Below are positions 8,447 to 21,230 of a stretch of DNA of 22,425 bases, piece by piece (within the stretch, counting starts at the first letter, position 1; every line of letters begins with the position of its first letter). This DNA comes from Utricularia gibba. Taxonomy: Eukaryota > Streptophyta > Magnoliopsida > Lamiales > Lentibulariaceae. The notes beneath the pieces are model-generated. The model worked only from the letters and a program-made list of their open reading frames with translations, had not been told where the DNA came from and ran no database searches. Location of the stretch: assembly GCA_002189035.1 (NCBI GenBank), contig NEEC01000183.1:1-22425 (forward strand). Direction: 5' to 3'. A program made the position numbers and the translations under genes.

Positions 8447-8702
8447 TTTTTGTCATTGTAGAAAGCTCATCACGCCACGCACACCACCCTGGAGAGGTTT
8501 CAACAGCTGTTATGAACTCACAACCCCTTGCTCAGCAGATTCAGTAAAATTCTCTAACACTTGGGCTTCCAACGGATCATATCCCATATTCATTCATACG
8601 AAATTGTGCAAGAATAATGTGACTTTGAGTTTGAACTAGATAGTAGGACGCTGATCGAAGAATGGCCCATCGAGTCTCTAAAATTGGCCGTCCTCGCTCA
8701 AC
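8447..8702 (-). pseudogene. PIF/Harbinger-type transposase fragment, copy 4
   Basis: Lesions identical to copy 1. The first-frame stop is at 8577-8579. Confidence 0.75.
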
Positions 8703-9561
8703 AAATGTGGGGTGCACGTGACATCCCAATTTCAACAAATGCATCATGATTTTCGTCGAGTGGGCCCATGAGCCCGTCCGAACCCGGGGCCCGGGCCAAG
8801 GGCCCCTCGAGAGCGCCCGCCTCAATACGAGGAGGTGTTCCTTCAAAAACCATATACGCGTCTCGTCACAACCCAACGTTAATAAATGCATCACTTTTTT
8901 TGGCGCGCTACTGCTGACTTTGGGCCTGAGTTCGGCACGACCTCCGGCTCGATCAGGGTGCCCCCCGAGAGCTCCTCCTTAAGTATAAAGTGTGTTGTTG
9001 AAAAAAACCGTGTGCGGTTCTCGTGACATCCTAACTTCAACAAATGCATCACGATTTTCGTCGAGTCGGACGGGACCGGGCTCCCGGGGCCCGGACGAGG
9101 CGCAGCGCCCGCTCCCCTCCCCCCCAAAACTAGAAGGTGTTCCATGGAAAACCATTTAGGCGGCTCGTGACAACCCAAAGTTAATAAATGCATCACTTTC
9201 TTTGCCGGGCTACAATGACTTTACGCTCGAGCCTGGTACGACGTATGGGAAGATTCGAGTGCCCCCCGAGAGCGTCTCCACAAGTATAAAGCGTGTTGTT
9301 GAAAAAACCGTGTTGGGTGCACGTGACATCCTAATTTCAACAAATGTGTCACGATTTTCGCCGAGTGGGACCAGAGTGGGCTCATCAGCCAGACCGAACC
9401 CGGGGCCCAAGCCAAGGGCCCCTCGAGAGCGCCCCCCCACAAAACTAGATGGTGTTCCACGAAAAAAAATTAGGCGGCTCGTGATAACCCAACGCTAAGA
9501 AATGCATCCCTTTTTTCGCCGGGCTAAAACTGACTTTGGGCTCATGCCCGGCGCGACCCCC
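8703..9561 (+). repeat. Block 4 of A/B monomers
   Basis: Six monomers with consensus run lengths (six C in B1, seven C in A2, seven C in A3). Confidence 0.88.
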
Positions 9562-9872
9562 AGCCCGTGTGCATACGCAGCAGCACCACGAGGCCACATG
9601 GGCTTGGTTAATGCCCGCGTGCTCGAGCAGCAGCCACAAGGCCATACGGCCGTGGAAAAAAAGAAAAACAACCATAAAATACAATAAGCCAAAAATAAAA
9701 AATAAAATTGATAAACCCTTGGTTCGGTTCGGGCCCAATCAAAACCCGTAGGGTTTAACCCGTTCGGGTTGAACAGAAAGACAACCCCATGGGTCATGCA
9801 AACTGTAATACCCAGAATTTCATCGGGTTGGGTCCGAACCTGAATGGATCCAACCCAGGCCCATCTCTAATC

Positions 9873-10771
9873 ATAATCATATGATATAGGTTTATTAAAT
9901 TATAAATAATTGAAATACATTATTTATTAAACCGTAGGATAACTGTGAAAGCTTCTTTGACTTAATTATTACCATTTGATCCTCAGTTGTACTTTGGATG
10001 GAGTGTGTATTTTTACTTTAGTCAATTTAATTAGCATTCGATCCTTGGTTATGATTCAGATCATATTTGCTATTTTTTTACTTTAAATATTTTTATTATC
10101 ATTCGATCCTTAAGTATAATGCGGATCGAGCGCGTATTTTTTATTTTAATATTTTTTATTAGCATTCGAACGTTAGGTATGCTGCGGATCGAGCGTATAT
10201 TTTTCACTCTCATATTTTTATTAGCCTTAGATCCTTAGGTATACTTTGGATCGAGTGCATATTCATTTATTTTAAATCTTAATTAGCGTTCCACCGTTAG
10301 GAGCAATTTAGAACGTGTATACATTACAATGCCATGCCACACGGGCGTGGTTTACGCACAACCCACGCCCGTGTGCCCTTGCAATGTAAACACGCTCCAC
10401 ATTGCTCCTAAGGATCGAGCGTTAACACAAGTTTCAAGTAAACCATCTCCACTCGATCCGAATCATGTCTAAAGACCGAAAGCCAATAAAAATATTAAAA
10501 TAAAAAATATACGCTCGATCCGCATCATATCTTAGAATCGAATGCAAATAGAATCGTTCAAATAAAAAATATACACTCGATTGGAATCTTAACCAAGGAT
10601 CGAATGCTAATTAAAATGATTAAAATAAAAATGCACACTCCATCCAAAGTATAACTAAGGGTCGAATGCTAATAAAATTAAAAACTAAGAAACTTTCACA
10701 TGTAGTATATGCTTTAATAACTAACGTATTTACATTATTTATATTTTAATAAACATATATCACATGATTAT
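9873..10771. mobile_element. Foldback element, copy 5
   Basis: 899 bp, consensus copy. Confidence 0.85.
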
Positions 10772-10781
10772 AAAAATATTT

Positions 10782-11037
10782 TTTTTGTCATTGTAGAAAG
10801 CTCATCACGCCACGCACACCACCCTGGAGAGGTTTCAACAGCTGTTATGAACTCACAACCCCTTGCTCAGCAGATTCAGTAAAATTCTCTAACACTTGGG
10901 CTTCCAACGGATCATATCCCATATTCATTCATACGAAATTGTGCAAGAATAATGTGACTTTGAGTTTGAACTAGATAGTAGGACGCTGATCGAAGAATGG
11001 CCCATCGAGTCTCTAAAATTGGCCGTCCTCGCTCAAC
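10782..11037 (-). pseudogene. PIF/Harbinger-type transposase fragment, copy 5
   Basis: Lesions identical to copy 1. The first-frame stop is at 10912-10914. Confidence 0.75.
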
Positions 11038-11896
11038 AAATGTGGGGTGCACGTGACATCCCAATTTCAACAAATGCATCATGATTTTCGTCGAGTGGGC
11101 CCATGAGCCCGTCCGAACCCGGGGCCCGGGCCAAGGGCCCCTCGAGAGCGCCCGCCTCAATACGAGGAGGTGTTCCTTCAAAAACCATATACGCGTCTCG
11201 TCACAACCCAACGTTAATAAATGCATCACTTTTTTTGGCGCGCTACTGCTGACTTTGGGCCTGAGTTCGGCACGACCTCCGGCTCGATCAGGGTGCCCCC
11301 CGAGAGCTCCTCCTTAAGTATAAAGTGTGTTGTTGAAAAAAACCGTGTGCGGTTCTCGTGACATCCTAACTTCAACAAATGCATCACGATTTTCGTCGAG
11401 TCGGACGGGACCGGGCTCCCGGGGCCCGGACGAGGCGCAGCGCCCGCTCCCCTCCCCCCCAAAACTAGAAGGTGTTCCATGGAAAACCATTTAGGCGGCT
11501 CGTGACAACCCAAAGTTAATAAATGCATCACTTTCTTTGCCGGGCTACAATGACTTTACGCTCGAGCCTGGTACGACGTATGGGAAGATTCGAGTGCCCC
11601 CCGAGAGCGTCTCCACAAGTATAAAGCGTGTTGTTGAAAAAACCGTGTTGGGTGCACGTGACATCCTAATTTCAACAAATGTGTCACGATTTTCGCCGAG
11701 TGGGACCAGAGTGGGCTCATCAGCCAGACCGAACCCGGGGCCCAAGCCAAGGGCCCCTCGAGAGCGCCCCCCCACAAAACTAGATGGTGTTCCACGAAAA
11801 AAAATTAGGCGGCTCGTGATAACCCAACGCTAAGAAATGCATCCCTTTTTTCGCCGGGCTAAAACTGACTTTGGGCTCATGCCCGGCGCGACCCCC
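11038..11896 (+). repeat. Block 5 of A/B monomers
   Basis: Six monomers with consensus run lengths. Confidence 0.88.
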
Positions 11897-12207
11897 AGCC
11901 CGTGTGCATACGCAGCAGCACCACGAGGCCACATGGGCTTGGTTAATGCCCGCGTGCTCGAGCAGCAGCCACAAGGCCATACGGCCGTGGAAAAAAAGAA
12001 AAACAACCATAAAATACAATAAGCCAAAAATAAAAAATAAAATTGATAAACCCTTGGTTCGGTTCGGGCCCAATCAAAACCCGTAGGGTTTAACCCGTTC
12101 GGGTTGAACAGAAAGACAACCCCATGGGTCATGCAAACTGTAATACCCAGAATTTCATCGGGTTGGGTCCGAACCTGAATGGATCCAACCCAGGCCCATC
12201 TCTAATC

Positions 12208-13106
12208 ATAATCATATGATATAGGTTTATTAAATTATAAATAATTGAAATACATTATTTATTAAACCGTAGGATAACTGTGAAAGCTTCTTTGACTTAA
12301 TTATTACCATTTGATCCTCAGTTGTACTTTGGATGGAGTGTGTATTTTTACTTTAGTCAATTTAATTAGCATTCGATCCTTGGTTATGATTCAGATCATA
12401 TTTGCTATTTTTTTACTTTAAATATTTTTATTATCATTCGATCCTTAAGTATAATGCGGATCGAGCGCGTATTTTTTATTTTAATATTTTTTATTAGCAT
12501 TCGAACGTTAGGTATGCTGCGGATCGAGCGTATATTTTTCACTCTCATATTTTTATTAGCCTTAGATCCTTAGGTATACTTTGGATCGAGTGCATATTCA
12601 TTTATTTTAAATCTTAATTAGCGTTCCACCGTTAGGAGCAATTTAGAACGTGTATACATTACAATGCCATGCCACACGGGCGTGGTTTACGCACAACCCA
12701 CGCCCGTGTGCCCTTGCAATGTAAACACGCTCCACATTGCTCCTAAGGATCGAGCGTTAACACAAGTTTCAAGTAAACCATCTCCACTCGATCCGAATCA
12801 TGTCTAAAGACCGAAAGCCAATAAAAATATTAAAATAAAAAATATACGCTCGATCCGCATCATATCTTAGAATCGAATGCAAATAGAATCGTTCAAATAA
12901 AAAATATACACTCGATTGGAATCTTAACCAAGGATCGAATGCTAATTAAAATGATTAAAATAAAAATGCACACTCCATCCAAAGTATAACTAAGGGTCGA
13001 ATGCTAATAAAATTAAAAACTAAGAAACTTTCACATGTAGTATATGCTTTAATAACTAACGTATTTACATTATTTATATTTTAATAAACATATATCACAT
13101 GATTAT
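12208..13106. mobile_element. Foldback element, copy 6
   Basis: 899 bp, consensus copy. Confidence 0.85.
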
Positions 13107-13116
13107 AAAAATATTT

Positions 13117-13372
13117 TTTTTGTCATTGTAGAAAGCTCATCACGCCACGCACACCACCCTGGAGAGGTTTCAACAGCTGTTATGAACTCACAACCCCTTG
13201 CTCAGCAGATTCAGTAAAATTCTCTAACACTTGGGCTTCCAACGGATCATATCCCATATTCATTCATACGAAATTGTGCAAGAATAATGTGACTTTGAGT
13301 TTGAACTAGATAGTAGGACGCTGATCGAAGAATGGCCCATCGAGTCTCTAAAATTGGCCGTCCTCGCTCAAC
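13117..13372 (-). pseudogene. PIF/Harbinger-type transposase fragment, copy 6
   Basis: Lesions identical to copy 1. The first-frame stop is at 13247-13249. Confidence 0.75.
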
Positions 13373-14230
13373 AAATGTGGGGTGCACGTGACATCCCAAT
13401 TTCAACAAATGCATCATGATTTTCGTCGAGTGGGCCCATGAGCCCGTCCGAACCCGGGGCCCGGGCCAAGGGCCCCTCGAGAGCGCCCGCCTCAATACGA
13501 GGAGGTGTTCCTTCAAAAACCATATACGCGTCTCGTCACAACCCAACGTTAATAAATGCATCACTTTTTTTGGCGCGCTACTGCTGACTTTGGGCCTGAG
13601 TTCGGCACGACCTCCGGCTCGATCAGGGTGCCCCCCGAGAGCTCCTCCTTAAGTATAAAGTGTGTTGTTGAAAAAAACCGTGTGCGGTTCTCGTGACATC
13701 CTAACTTCAACAAATGCATCACGATTTTCGTCGAGTCGGACGGGACCGGGCTCCCGGGGCCCGGACGAGGCGCAGCGCCCGCTCCCCTCCCCCCCAAAAC
13801 TAGAAGGTGTTCCATGGAAAACCATTTAGGCGGCTCGTGACAACCCAAAGTTAATAAATGCATCACTTTCTTTGCCGGGCTACAATGACTTTACGCTCGA
13901 GCCTGGTACGACGTATGGGAAGATTCGAGTGCCCCCCGAGAGCGTCTCCACAAGTATAAAGCGTGTTGTTGAAAAAACCGTGTTGGGTGCACGTGACATC
14001 CTAATTTCAACAAATGTGTCACGATTTTCGCCGAGTGGGACCAGAGTGGGCTCATCAGCCAGACCGAACCCGGGGCCCAAGCCAAGGGCCCCTCGAGAGC
14101 GCCCCCCACAAAACTAGATGGTGTTCCACGAAAAAAAATTAGGCGGCTCGTGATAACCCAACGCTAAGAAATGCATCCCTTTTTTCGCCGGGCTAAAACT
14201 GACTTTGGGCTCATGCCCGGCGCGACCCCC
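13373..14230 (+). repeat. Block 6 of A/B monomers
   Basis: Six monomers. A3 has a six-C run at 14102-14107, as in block 1 at 2431-2436. Confidence 0.88.
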
Positions 14231-14541
14231 AGCCCGTGTGCATACGCAGCAGCACCACGAGGCCACATGGGCTTGGTTAATGCCCGCGTGCTCGAGCAGC
14301 AGCCACAAGGCCATACGGCCGTGGAAAAAAAGAAAAACAACCATAAAATACAATAAGCCAAAAATAAAAAATAAAATTGATAAACCCTTGGTTCGGTTCG
14401 GGCCCAATCAAAACCCGTAGGGTTTAACCCGTTCGGGTTGAACAGAAAGACAACCCCATGGGTCATGCAAACTGTAATACCCAGAATTTCATCGGGTTGG
14501 GTCCGAACCTGAATGGATCCAACCCAGGCCCATCTCTAATC

Positions 14542-15440
14542 ATAATCATATGATATAGGTTTATTAAATTATAAATAATTGAAATACATTATTTATTAAA
14601 CCGTAGGATAACTGTGAAAGCTTCTTTGACTTAATTATTACCATTTGATCCTCAGTTGTACTTTGGATGGAGTGTGTATTTTTACTTTAGTCAATTTAAT
14701 TAGCATTCGATCCTTGGTTATGATTCAGATCATATTTGCTATTTTTTTACTTTAAATATTTTTATTATCATTCGATCCTTAAGTATAATGCGGATCGAGC
14801 GCGTATTTTTTATTTTAATATTTTTTATTAGCATTCGAACGTTAGGTATGCTGCGGATCGAGCGTATATTTTTCACTCTCATATTTTTATTAGCCTTAGA
14901 TCCTTAGGTATACTTTGGATCGAGTGCATATTCATTTATTTTAAATCTTAATTAGCGTTCCACCGTTAGGAGCAATTTAGAACGTGTATACATTACAATG
15001 CCATGCCACACGGGCGTGGTTTACGCACAACCCACGCCCGTGTGCCCTTGCAATGTAAACACGCTCCACATTGCTCCTAAGGATCGAGCGTTAACACAAG
15101 TTTCAAGTAAACCATCTCCACTCGATCCGAATCATGTCTAAAGACCGAAAGCCAATAAAAATATTAAAATAAAAAATATACGCTCGATCCGCATCATATC
15201 TTAGAATCGAATGCAAATAGAATCGTTCAAATAAAAAATATACACTCGATTGGAATCTTAACCAAGGATCGAATGCTAATTAAAATGATTAAAATAAAAA
15301 TGCACACTCCATCCAAAGTATAACTAAGGGTCGAATGCTAATAAAATTAAAAACTAAGAAACTTTCACATGTAGTATATGCTTTAATAACTAACGTATTT
15401 ACATTATTTATATTTTAATAAACATATATCACATGATTAT
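14542..15440. mobile_element. Foldback element, copy 7
   Basis: 899 bp, consensus copy. Confidence 0.85.
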
Positions 15441-15450
15441 AAAAATATTT

Positions 15451-15706
15451 TTTTTGTCATTGTAGAAAGCTCATCACGCCACGCACACCACCCTGGAGAG
15501 GTTTCAACAGCTGTTATGAACTCACAACCCCTTGCTCAGCAGATTCAGTAAAATTCTCTAACACTTGGGCTTCCAACGGATCATATCCCATATTCATTCA
15601 TACGAAATTGTGCAAGAATAATGTGACTTTGAGTTTGAACTAGATAGTAGGACGCTGATCGAAGAATGGCCCATCGAGTCTCTAAAATTGGCCGTCCTCG
15701 CTCAAC
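15451..15706 (-). pseudogene. PIF/Harbinger-type transposase fragment, copy 7
   Basis: Lesions identical to copy 1. As in unit 1, the flanking monomers stay in frame with it, giving a 206-codon minus-strand open frame (15581-16201). Confidence 0.75.
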
Positions 15707-16566
15707 AAATGTGGGGTGCACGTGACATCCCAATTTCAACAAATGCATCATGATTTTCGTCGAGTGGGCCCATGAGCCCGTCCGAACCCGGGGCCCGGGC
15801 CAAGGGCCCCTCGAGAGCGCCCGCCTCAATACGAGGAGGTGTTCCTTCAAAAACCATATACGCGTCTCGTCACAACCCAACGTTAATAAATGCATCACTT
15901 TTTTTGGCGCGCTACTGCTGACTTTGGGCCTGAGTTCGGCACGACCTCCGGCTCGATCAGGGTGCCCCACCGAGAGCTCCTCCTTAAGTATAAAGTGTGT
16001 TGTTGAAAAAAACCGTGTGCGGTTCTCGTGACATCCTAACTTCAACAAATGCATCACGATTTTCGTCGAGTCGGACGGGACCGGGCTCCCGGGGCCCGGA
16101 CGAGGCGCAGCGCCCGCTCCCCTCCCCCCCAAAACTAGAAGGTGTTCCATGGAAAACCATTTAGGCGGCTCGTGACAACCCAAAGTTAATAAATGCATCA
16201 CTTTCTTTGCCGGGCTACAATGACTTTACGCTCGAGCCTGGTACGACGTATGGGAAGATTCGAGTGCCCCCCGAGAGCGTCTCCACAAGTATAAAGCGTG
16301 TTGTTGAAAAAACCGTGTTGGGTGCACGTGACATCCTAATTTCAACAAATGTGTCACGATTTTCGCCGAGTGGGACCAGAGTGGGCTCATCAGCCAGACC
16401 GAACCCGGGGCCCAAGCCAAGGGCCCCTCGAGAGCGCCCCCCCACAAAACTAGATGGTGTTCCACGAAAAAAAATTAGGCGGCTCGTGATAACCCAACGC
16501 TAAGAAATGCATCCCTTTTTTCGCCGGGCTAAAACTGACTTTGGGCTCATGCCCGGCGCGACCCCC
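15707..16566 (+). repeat. Block 7 of A/B monomers
   Basis: Six monomers. B1 has the inserted A at 15969, shared only with block 1. Confidence 0.88.
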
Positions 16567-16877
16567 AGCCCGTGTGCATACGCAGCAGCACCACGAGGCC
16601 ACATGGGCTTGGTTAATGCCCGCGTGCTCGAGCAGCAGCCACAAGGCCATACGGCCGTGGAAAAAAAGAAAAACAACCATAAAATACAATAAGCCAAAAA
16701 TAAAAAATAAAATTGATAAACCCTTGGTTCGGTTCGGGCCCAATCAAAACCCGTAGGGTTTAACCCGTTCGGGTTGAACAGAAAGACAACCCCATGGGTC
16801 ATGCAAACTGTAATACCCAGAATTTCATCGGGTTGGGTCCGAACCTGAATGGATCCAACCCAGGCCCATCTCTAATC

Positions 16878-17776
16878 ATAATCATATGATATAGGTTTAT
16901 TAAATTATAAATAATTGAAATACATTATTTATTAAACCGTAGGATAACTGTGAAAGCTTCTTTGACTTAATTATTACCATTTGATCCTCAGTTGTACTTT
17001 GGATGGAGTGTGTATTTTTACTTTAGTCAATTTAATTAGCATTCGATCCTTGGTTATGATTCAGATCATATTTGCTATTTTTTTACTTTAAATATTTTTA
17101 TTATCATTCGATCCTTAAGTATAATGCGGATCGAGCGCGTATTTTTTATTTTAATATTTTTTATTAGCATTCGAACGTTAGGTATGCTGCGGATCGAGCG
17201 TATATTTTTCACTCTCATATTTTTATTAGCCTTAGATCCTTAGGTATACTTTGGATCGAGTGCATATTCATTTATTTTAAATCTTAATTAGCGTTCCACC
17301 GTTAGGAGCAATTTAGAACGTGTATACATTACAATGCCATGCCACACGGGCGTGGTTTACGCACAACCCACGCCCGTGTGCCCTTGCAATGTAAACACGC
17401 TCCACATTGCTCCTAAGGATCGAGCGTTAACACAAGTTTCAAGTAAACCATCTCCACTCGATCCGAATCATGTCTAAAGACCGAAAGCCAATAAAAATAT
17501 TAAAATAAAAAATATACGCTCGATCCGCATCATATCTTAGAATCGAATGCAAATAGAATCGTTCAAATAAAAAATATACACTCGATTGGAATCTTAACCA
17601 AGGATCGAATGCTAATTAAAATGATTAAAATAAAAATGCACACTCCATCCAAAGTATAACTAAGGGTCGAATGCTAATAAAATTAAAAACTAAGAAACTT
17701 TCACATGTAGTATATGCTTTAATAACTAACGTATTTACATTATTTATATTTTAATAAACATATATCACATGATTAT
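16878..17776. mobile_element. Foldback element, copy 8
   Basis: 899 bp, consensus copy. Confidence 0.85.
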
Positions 17777-17786
17777 AAAAATATTT

Positions 17787-18042
17787 TTTTTGTCATTGTA
17801 GAAAGCTCATCACGCCACGCACACCACCCTGGAGAGGTTTCAACAGCTGTTATGAACTCACAACCCCTTGCTCAGCAGATTCAGTAAAATTCTCTAACAC
17901 TTGGGCTTCCAACGGATCATATCCCATATTCATTCATACGAAATTGTGCAAGAATAATGTGACTTTGAGTTTGAACTAGATAGTAGGACGCTGATCGAAG
18001 AATGGCCCATCGAGTCTCTAAAATTGGCCGTCCTCGCTCAAC
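17787..18042 (-). pseudogene. PIF/Harbinger-type transposase fragment, copy 8
   Basis: Lesions identical to copy 1. The first-frame stop is at 17917-17919. Confidence 0.75.
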
Positions 18043-18900
18043 AAATGTGGGGTGCACGTGACATCCCAATTTCAACAAATGCATCATGATTTTCGTCGAG
18101 TGGGCCCATGAGCCCGTCCGAACCCGGGGCCCGGGCCAAGGGCCCCTCGAGAGCGCCCGCCTCAATACGAGGAGGTGTTCCTTCAAAAACCATATACGCG
18201 TCTCGTCACAACCCAACGTTAATAAATGCATCACTTTTTTTGGCGCGCTACTGCTGACTTTGGGCCTGAGTTCGGCACGACCTCCGGCTCGATCAGGGTG
18301 CCCCCCGAGAGCTCCTCCTTAAGTATAAAGTGTGTTGTTGAAAAAAACGTGTGCGGTTCTCGTGACATCCTAACTTCAACAAATGCATCACGATTTTCGT
18401 CGAGTCGGACGGGACCGGGCTCCCGGGGCCCGGACGAGGCGCAGCGCCCGCTCCCCTCCCCCCCAAAACTAGAAGGTGTTCCATGGAAAACCATTTAGGC
18501 GGCTCGTGACAACCCAAAGTTAATAAATGCATCACTTTCTTTGCCGGGCTACAATGACTTTACGCTCGAGCCTGGTACGACGTATGGGAAGATTCGAGTG
18601 CCCCCCGAGAGCGTCTCCACAAGTATAAAGCGTGTTGTTGAAAAAACCGTGTTGGGTGCACGTGACATCCTAATTTCAACAAATGTGTCACGATTTTCGC
18701 CGAGTGGGACCAGAGTGGGCTCATCAGCCAGACCGAACCCGGGGCCCAAGCCAAGGGCCCCTCGAGAGCGCCCCCCCACAAAACTAGATGGTGTTCCACG
18801 AAAAAAAATTAGGCGGCTCGTGATAACCCAACGCTAAGAAATGCATCCCTTTTTTCGCCGGGCTAAAACTGACTTTGGGCTCATGCCCGGCGCGACCCCC
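18043..18900 (+). repeat. Block 8 of A/B monomers
   Basis: Six monomers, with one C missing at about 18348 at the end of B1. Confidence 0.88.
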
Positions 18901-19210
18901 AGCCCGTGTGCATACGCAGCAGCACCACGAGGCCACATGGGCTTGGTTAATGCCCGCGTGCTCGAGCAGCAGCCACAAGGCCATACGGCCGTGGAAAAAA
19001 AGAAAAACAACCATAAAATACAATAAGCCAAAAATAAAAATAAAATTGATAAACCCTTGGTTCGGTTCGGGCCCAATCAAAACCCGTAGGGTTTAACCCG
19101 TTCGGGTTGAACAGAAAGACAACCCCATGGGTCATGCAAACTGTAATACCCAGAATTTCATCGGGTTGGGTCCGAACCTGAATGGATCCAACCCAGGCCC
19201 ATCTCTAATC

Positions 19211-20109
19211 ATAATCATATGATATAGGTTTATTAAATTATAAATAATTGAAATACATTATTTATTAAACCGTAGGATAACTGTGAAAGCTTCTTTGACT
19301 TAATTATTACCATTTGATCCTCAGTTGTACTTTGGATGGAGTGTGTATTTTTACTTTAGTCAATTTAATTAGCATTCGATCCTTGGTTATGATTCAGATC
19401 ATATTTGCTATTTTTTTACTTTAAATATTTTTATTATCATTCGATCCTTAAGTATAATGCGGATCGAGCGCGTATTTTTTATTTTAATATTTTTTATTAG
19501 CATTCGAACGTTAGGTATGCTGCGGATCGAGCGTATATTTTTCACTCTCATATTTTTATTAGCCTTAGATCCTTAGGTATACTTTGGATCGAGTGCATAT
19601 TCATTTATTTTAAATCTTAATTAGCGTTCCACCGTTAGGAGCAATTTAGAACGTGTATACATTACAATGCCATGCCACACGGGCGTGGTTTACGCACAAC
19701 CCACGCCCGTGTGCCCTTGCAATGTAAACACGCTCCACATTGCTCCTAAGGATCGAGCGTTAACACAAGTTTCAAGTAAACCATCTCCACTCGATCCGAA
19801 TCATGTCTAAAGACCGAAAGCCAATAAAAATATTAAAATAAAAAATATACGCTCGATCCGCATCATATCTTAGAATCGAATGCAAATAGAATCGTTCAAA
19901 TAAAAAATATACACTCGATTGGAATCTTAACCAAGGATCGAATGCTAATTAAAATGATTAAAATAAAAATGCACACTCCATCCAAAGTATAACTAAGGGT
20001 CGAATGCTAATAAAATTAAAAACTAAGAAACTTTCACATGTAGTATATGCTTTAATAACTAACGTATTTACATTATTTATATTTTAATAAACATATATCA
20101 CATGATTAT
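19211..20109. mobile_element. Foldback element, copy 9
   Basis: 899 bp, consensus copy. Confidence 0.85.
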
Positions 20110-20119
20110 AAAAATATTT

Positions 20120-20375
20120 TTTTTGTCATTGTAGAAAGCTCATCACGCCACGCACACCACCCTGGAGAGGTTTCAACAGCTGTTATGAACTCACAACCCC
20201 TTGCTCAGCAGATTCAGTAAAATTCTCTAACACTTGGGCTTCCAACGGATCATATCCCATATTCATTCATACGAAATTGTGCAAGAATAATGTGACTTTG
20301 AGTTTGAACTAGATAGTAGGACGCTGATCGAAGAATGGCCCATCGAGTCTCTAAAATTGGCCGTCCTCGCTCAAC
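20120..20375 (-). pseudogene. PIF/Harbinger-type transposase fragment, copy 9
   Basis: Lesions identical to copy 1. The first-frame stop is at 20250-20252. This is the last copy in the window; unit 10 ends before this module. Confidence 0.75.
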
Positions 20376-21230
20376 AAATGTGGGGTGCACGTGACATCCC
20401 AATTTCAACAAATGCATCATGATTTTCGTCGAGTGGGCCCATGAGCCCGTCCGAACCCGGGGCCCGGGCCAAGGGCCCCTCGAGAGCGCCCGCCTCAATA
20501 CGAGGAGGTGTTCCTTCAAAAACCATATACGCGTCTCGTCACAACCCAACGTTAATAAATGCATCACTTTTTTTGGCGCGCTACTGCTGACTTTGGGCCT
20601 GAGTTCGGCACGACCTCCGGCTCGATCAGGGTGCCCCCCGAGAGCTCCTCCTTAAGTATAAAGTGTGTTGTTGAAAAAAACCGTGTGCGGTTCTCGTGAC
20701 ATCCTAACTTCAACAAATGCATCACGATTTTCGTCGAGTCGGACGGGACCGGGCTCCCGGGGCCCGGACGAGGCGCAGCGCCCGCTCCCCTCCCCCCCAA
20801 AACTAGAAGGTGTTCCATGGAAAACCATTTAGGCGGCTCGTGACAACCCAAAGTTAATAAATGCATCACTTTCTTTGCCGGGCTACAATGACTTTACGCT
20901 CGAGCCTGGTACGACGTATGGGAAGATTCGAGTGCCCCCGAGAGCGTCTCCACAAGTATAAAGCGTGTTGTTGAAAAAACCGTGTTGGGTGCACGTGACA
21001 TCCTAATTTCAACAAATGTGTCACGATTTTCGCCGAGTGGGACCAGAGTGGGCTCATCAGCCAGACCGAACCCGGGCCCAAGCCAAGGGCCCTCGAGAGC
21101 GCCCCCCCACAAAACTAGATGGTGTTCCACGAAAAAAAATTAGGCGGCTCGTGATAACCCAACGCTAAGAAATGCATCCCTTTTTTCGCCGGCTAAAACT
21201 GACTTTGGGCTCATGCCCGGCGCGACCCCC
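20376..21230 (+). repeat. Block 9 of A/B monomers
   Basis: Six monomers with four one-base deletions: a C at about 20935, a G at about 21074, a C at about 21090 and a G at about 21191. These lie at the start of the error-like cluster. Confidence 0.86.

Larger units (their letters stand above)
7002..9336 (+). repeat. Satellite unit 4 (2335 bp, consensus)
   Basis: No indel relative to units 5 and 6 was noticed. It serves as a consensus copy. Confidence 0.95.
9337..11671 (+). repeat. Satellite unit 5 (2335 bp, consensus)
   Basis: Same length and same run lengths as units 4 and 6 at every variable site I checked. Confidence 0.95.
11672..14006 (+). repeat. Satellite unit 6 (2335 bp, consensus)
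   Basis: Same length and run lengths as units 4 and 5. The next unit begins at 14007 with the usual landmark. Confidence 0.95.
14007..16341 (+). repeat. Satellite unit 7 (2335 bp)
   Basis: Consensus length results from two compensating changes: six instead of seven C at 14102-14107 (as in unit 2), and an extra A at 15969 within a C run (as in unit 1). Confidence 0.95.
16342..18675 (+). repeat. Satellite unit 8 (2334 bp)
   Basis: One C is missing at about 18348 (AAAAAAACGTGTGCGG instead of AAAAAAACCGTGTGCGG). This accounts for the length and changes the minus-strand frame through that monomer. Confidence 0.95.
18676..21008 (+). repeat. Satellite unit 9 (2333 bp)
   Basis: One A is missing near 19036-19041 and one C near 20935-20939 (five C instead of six). 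The second change starts a cluster of small indels that continues to the window end. Confidence 0.95.
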
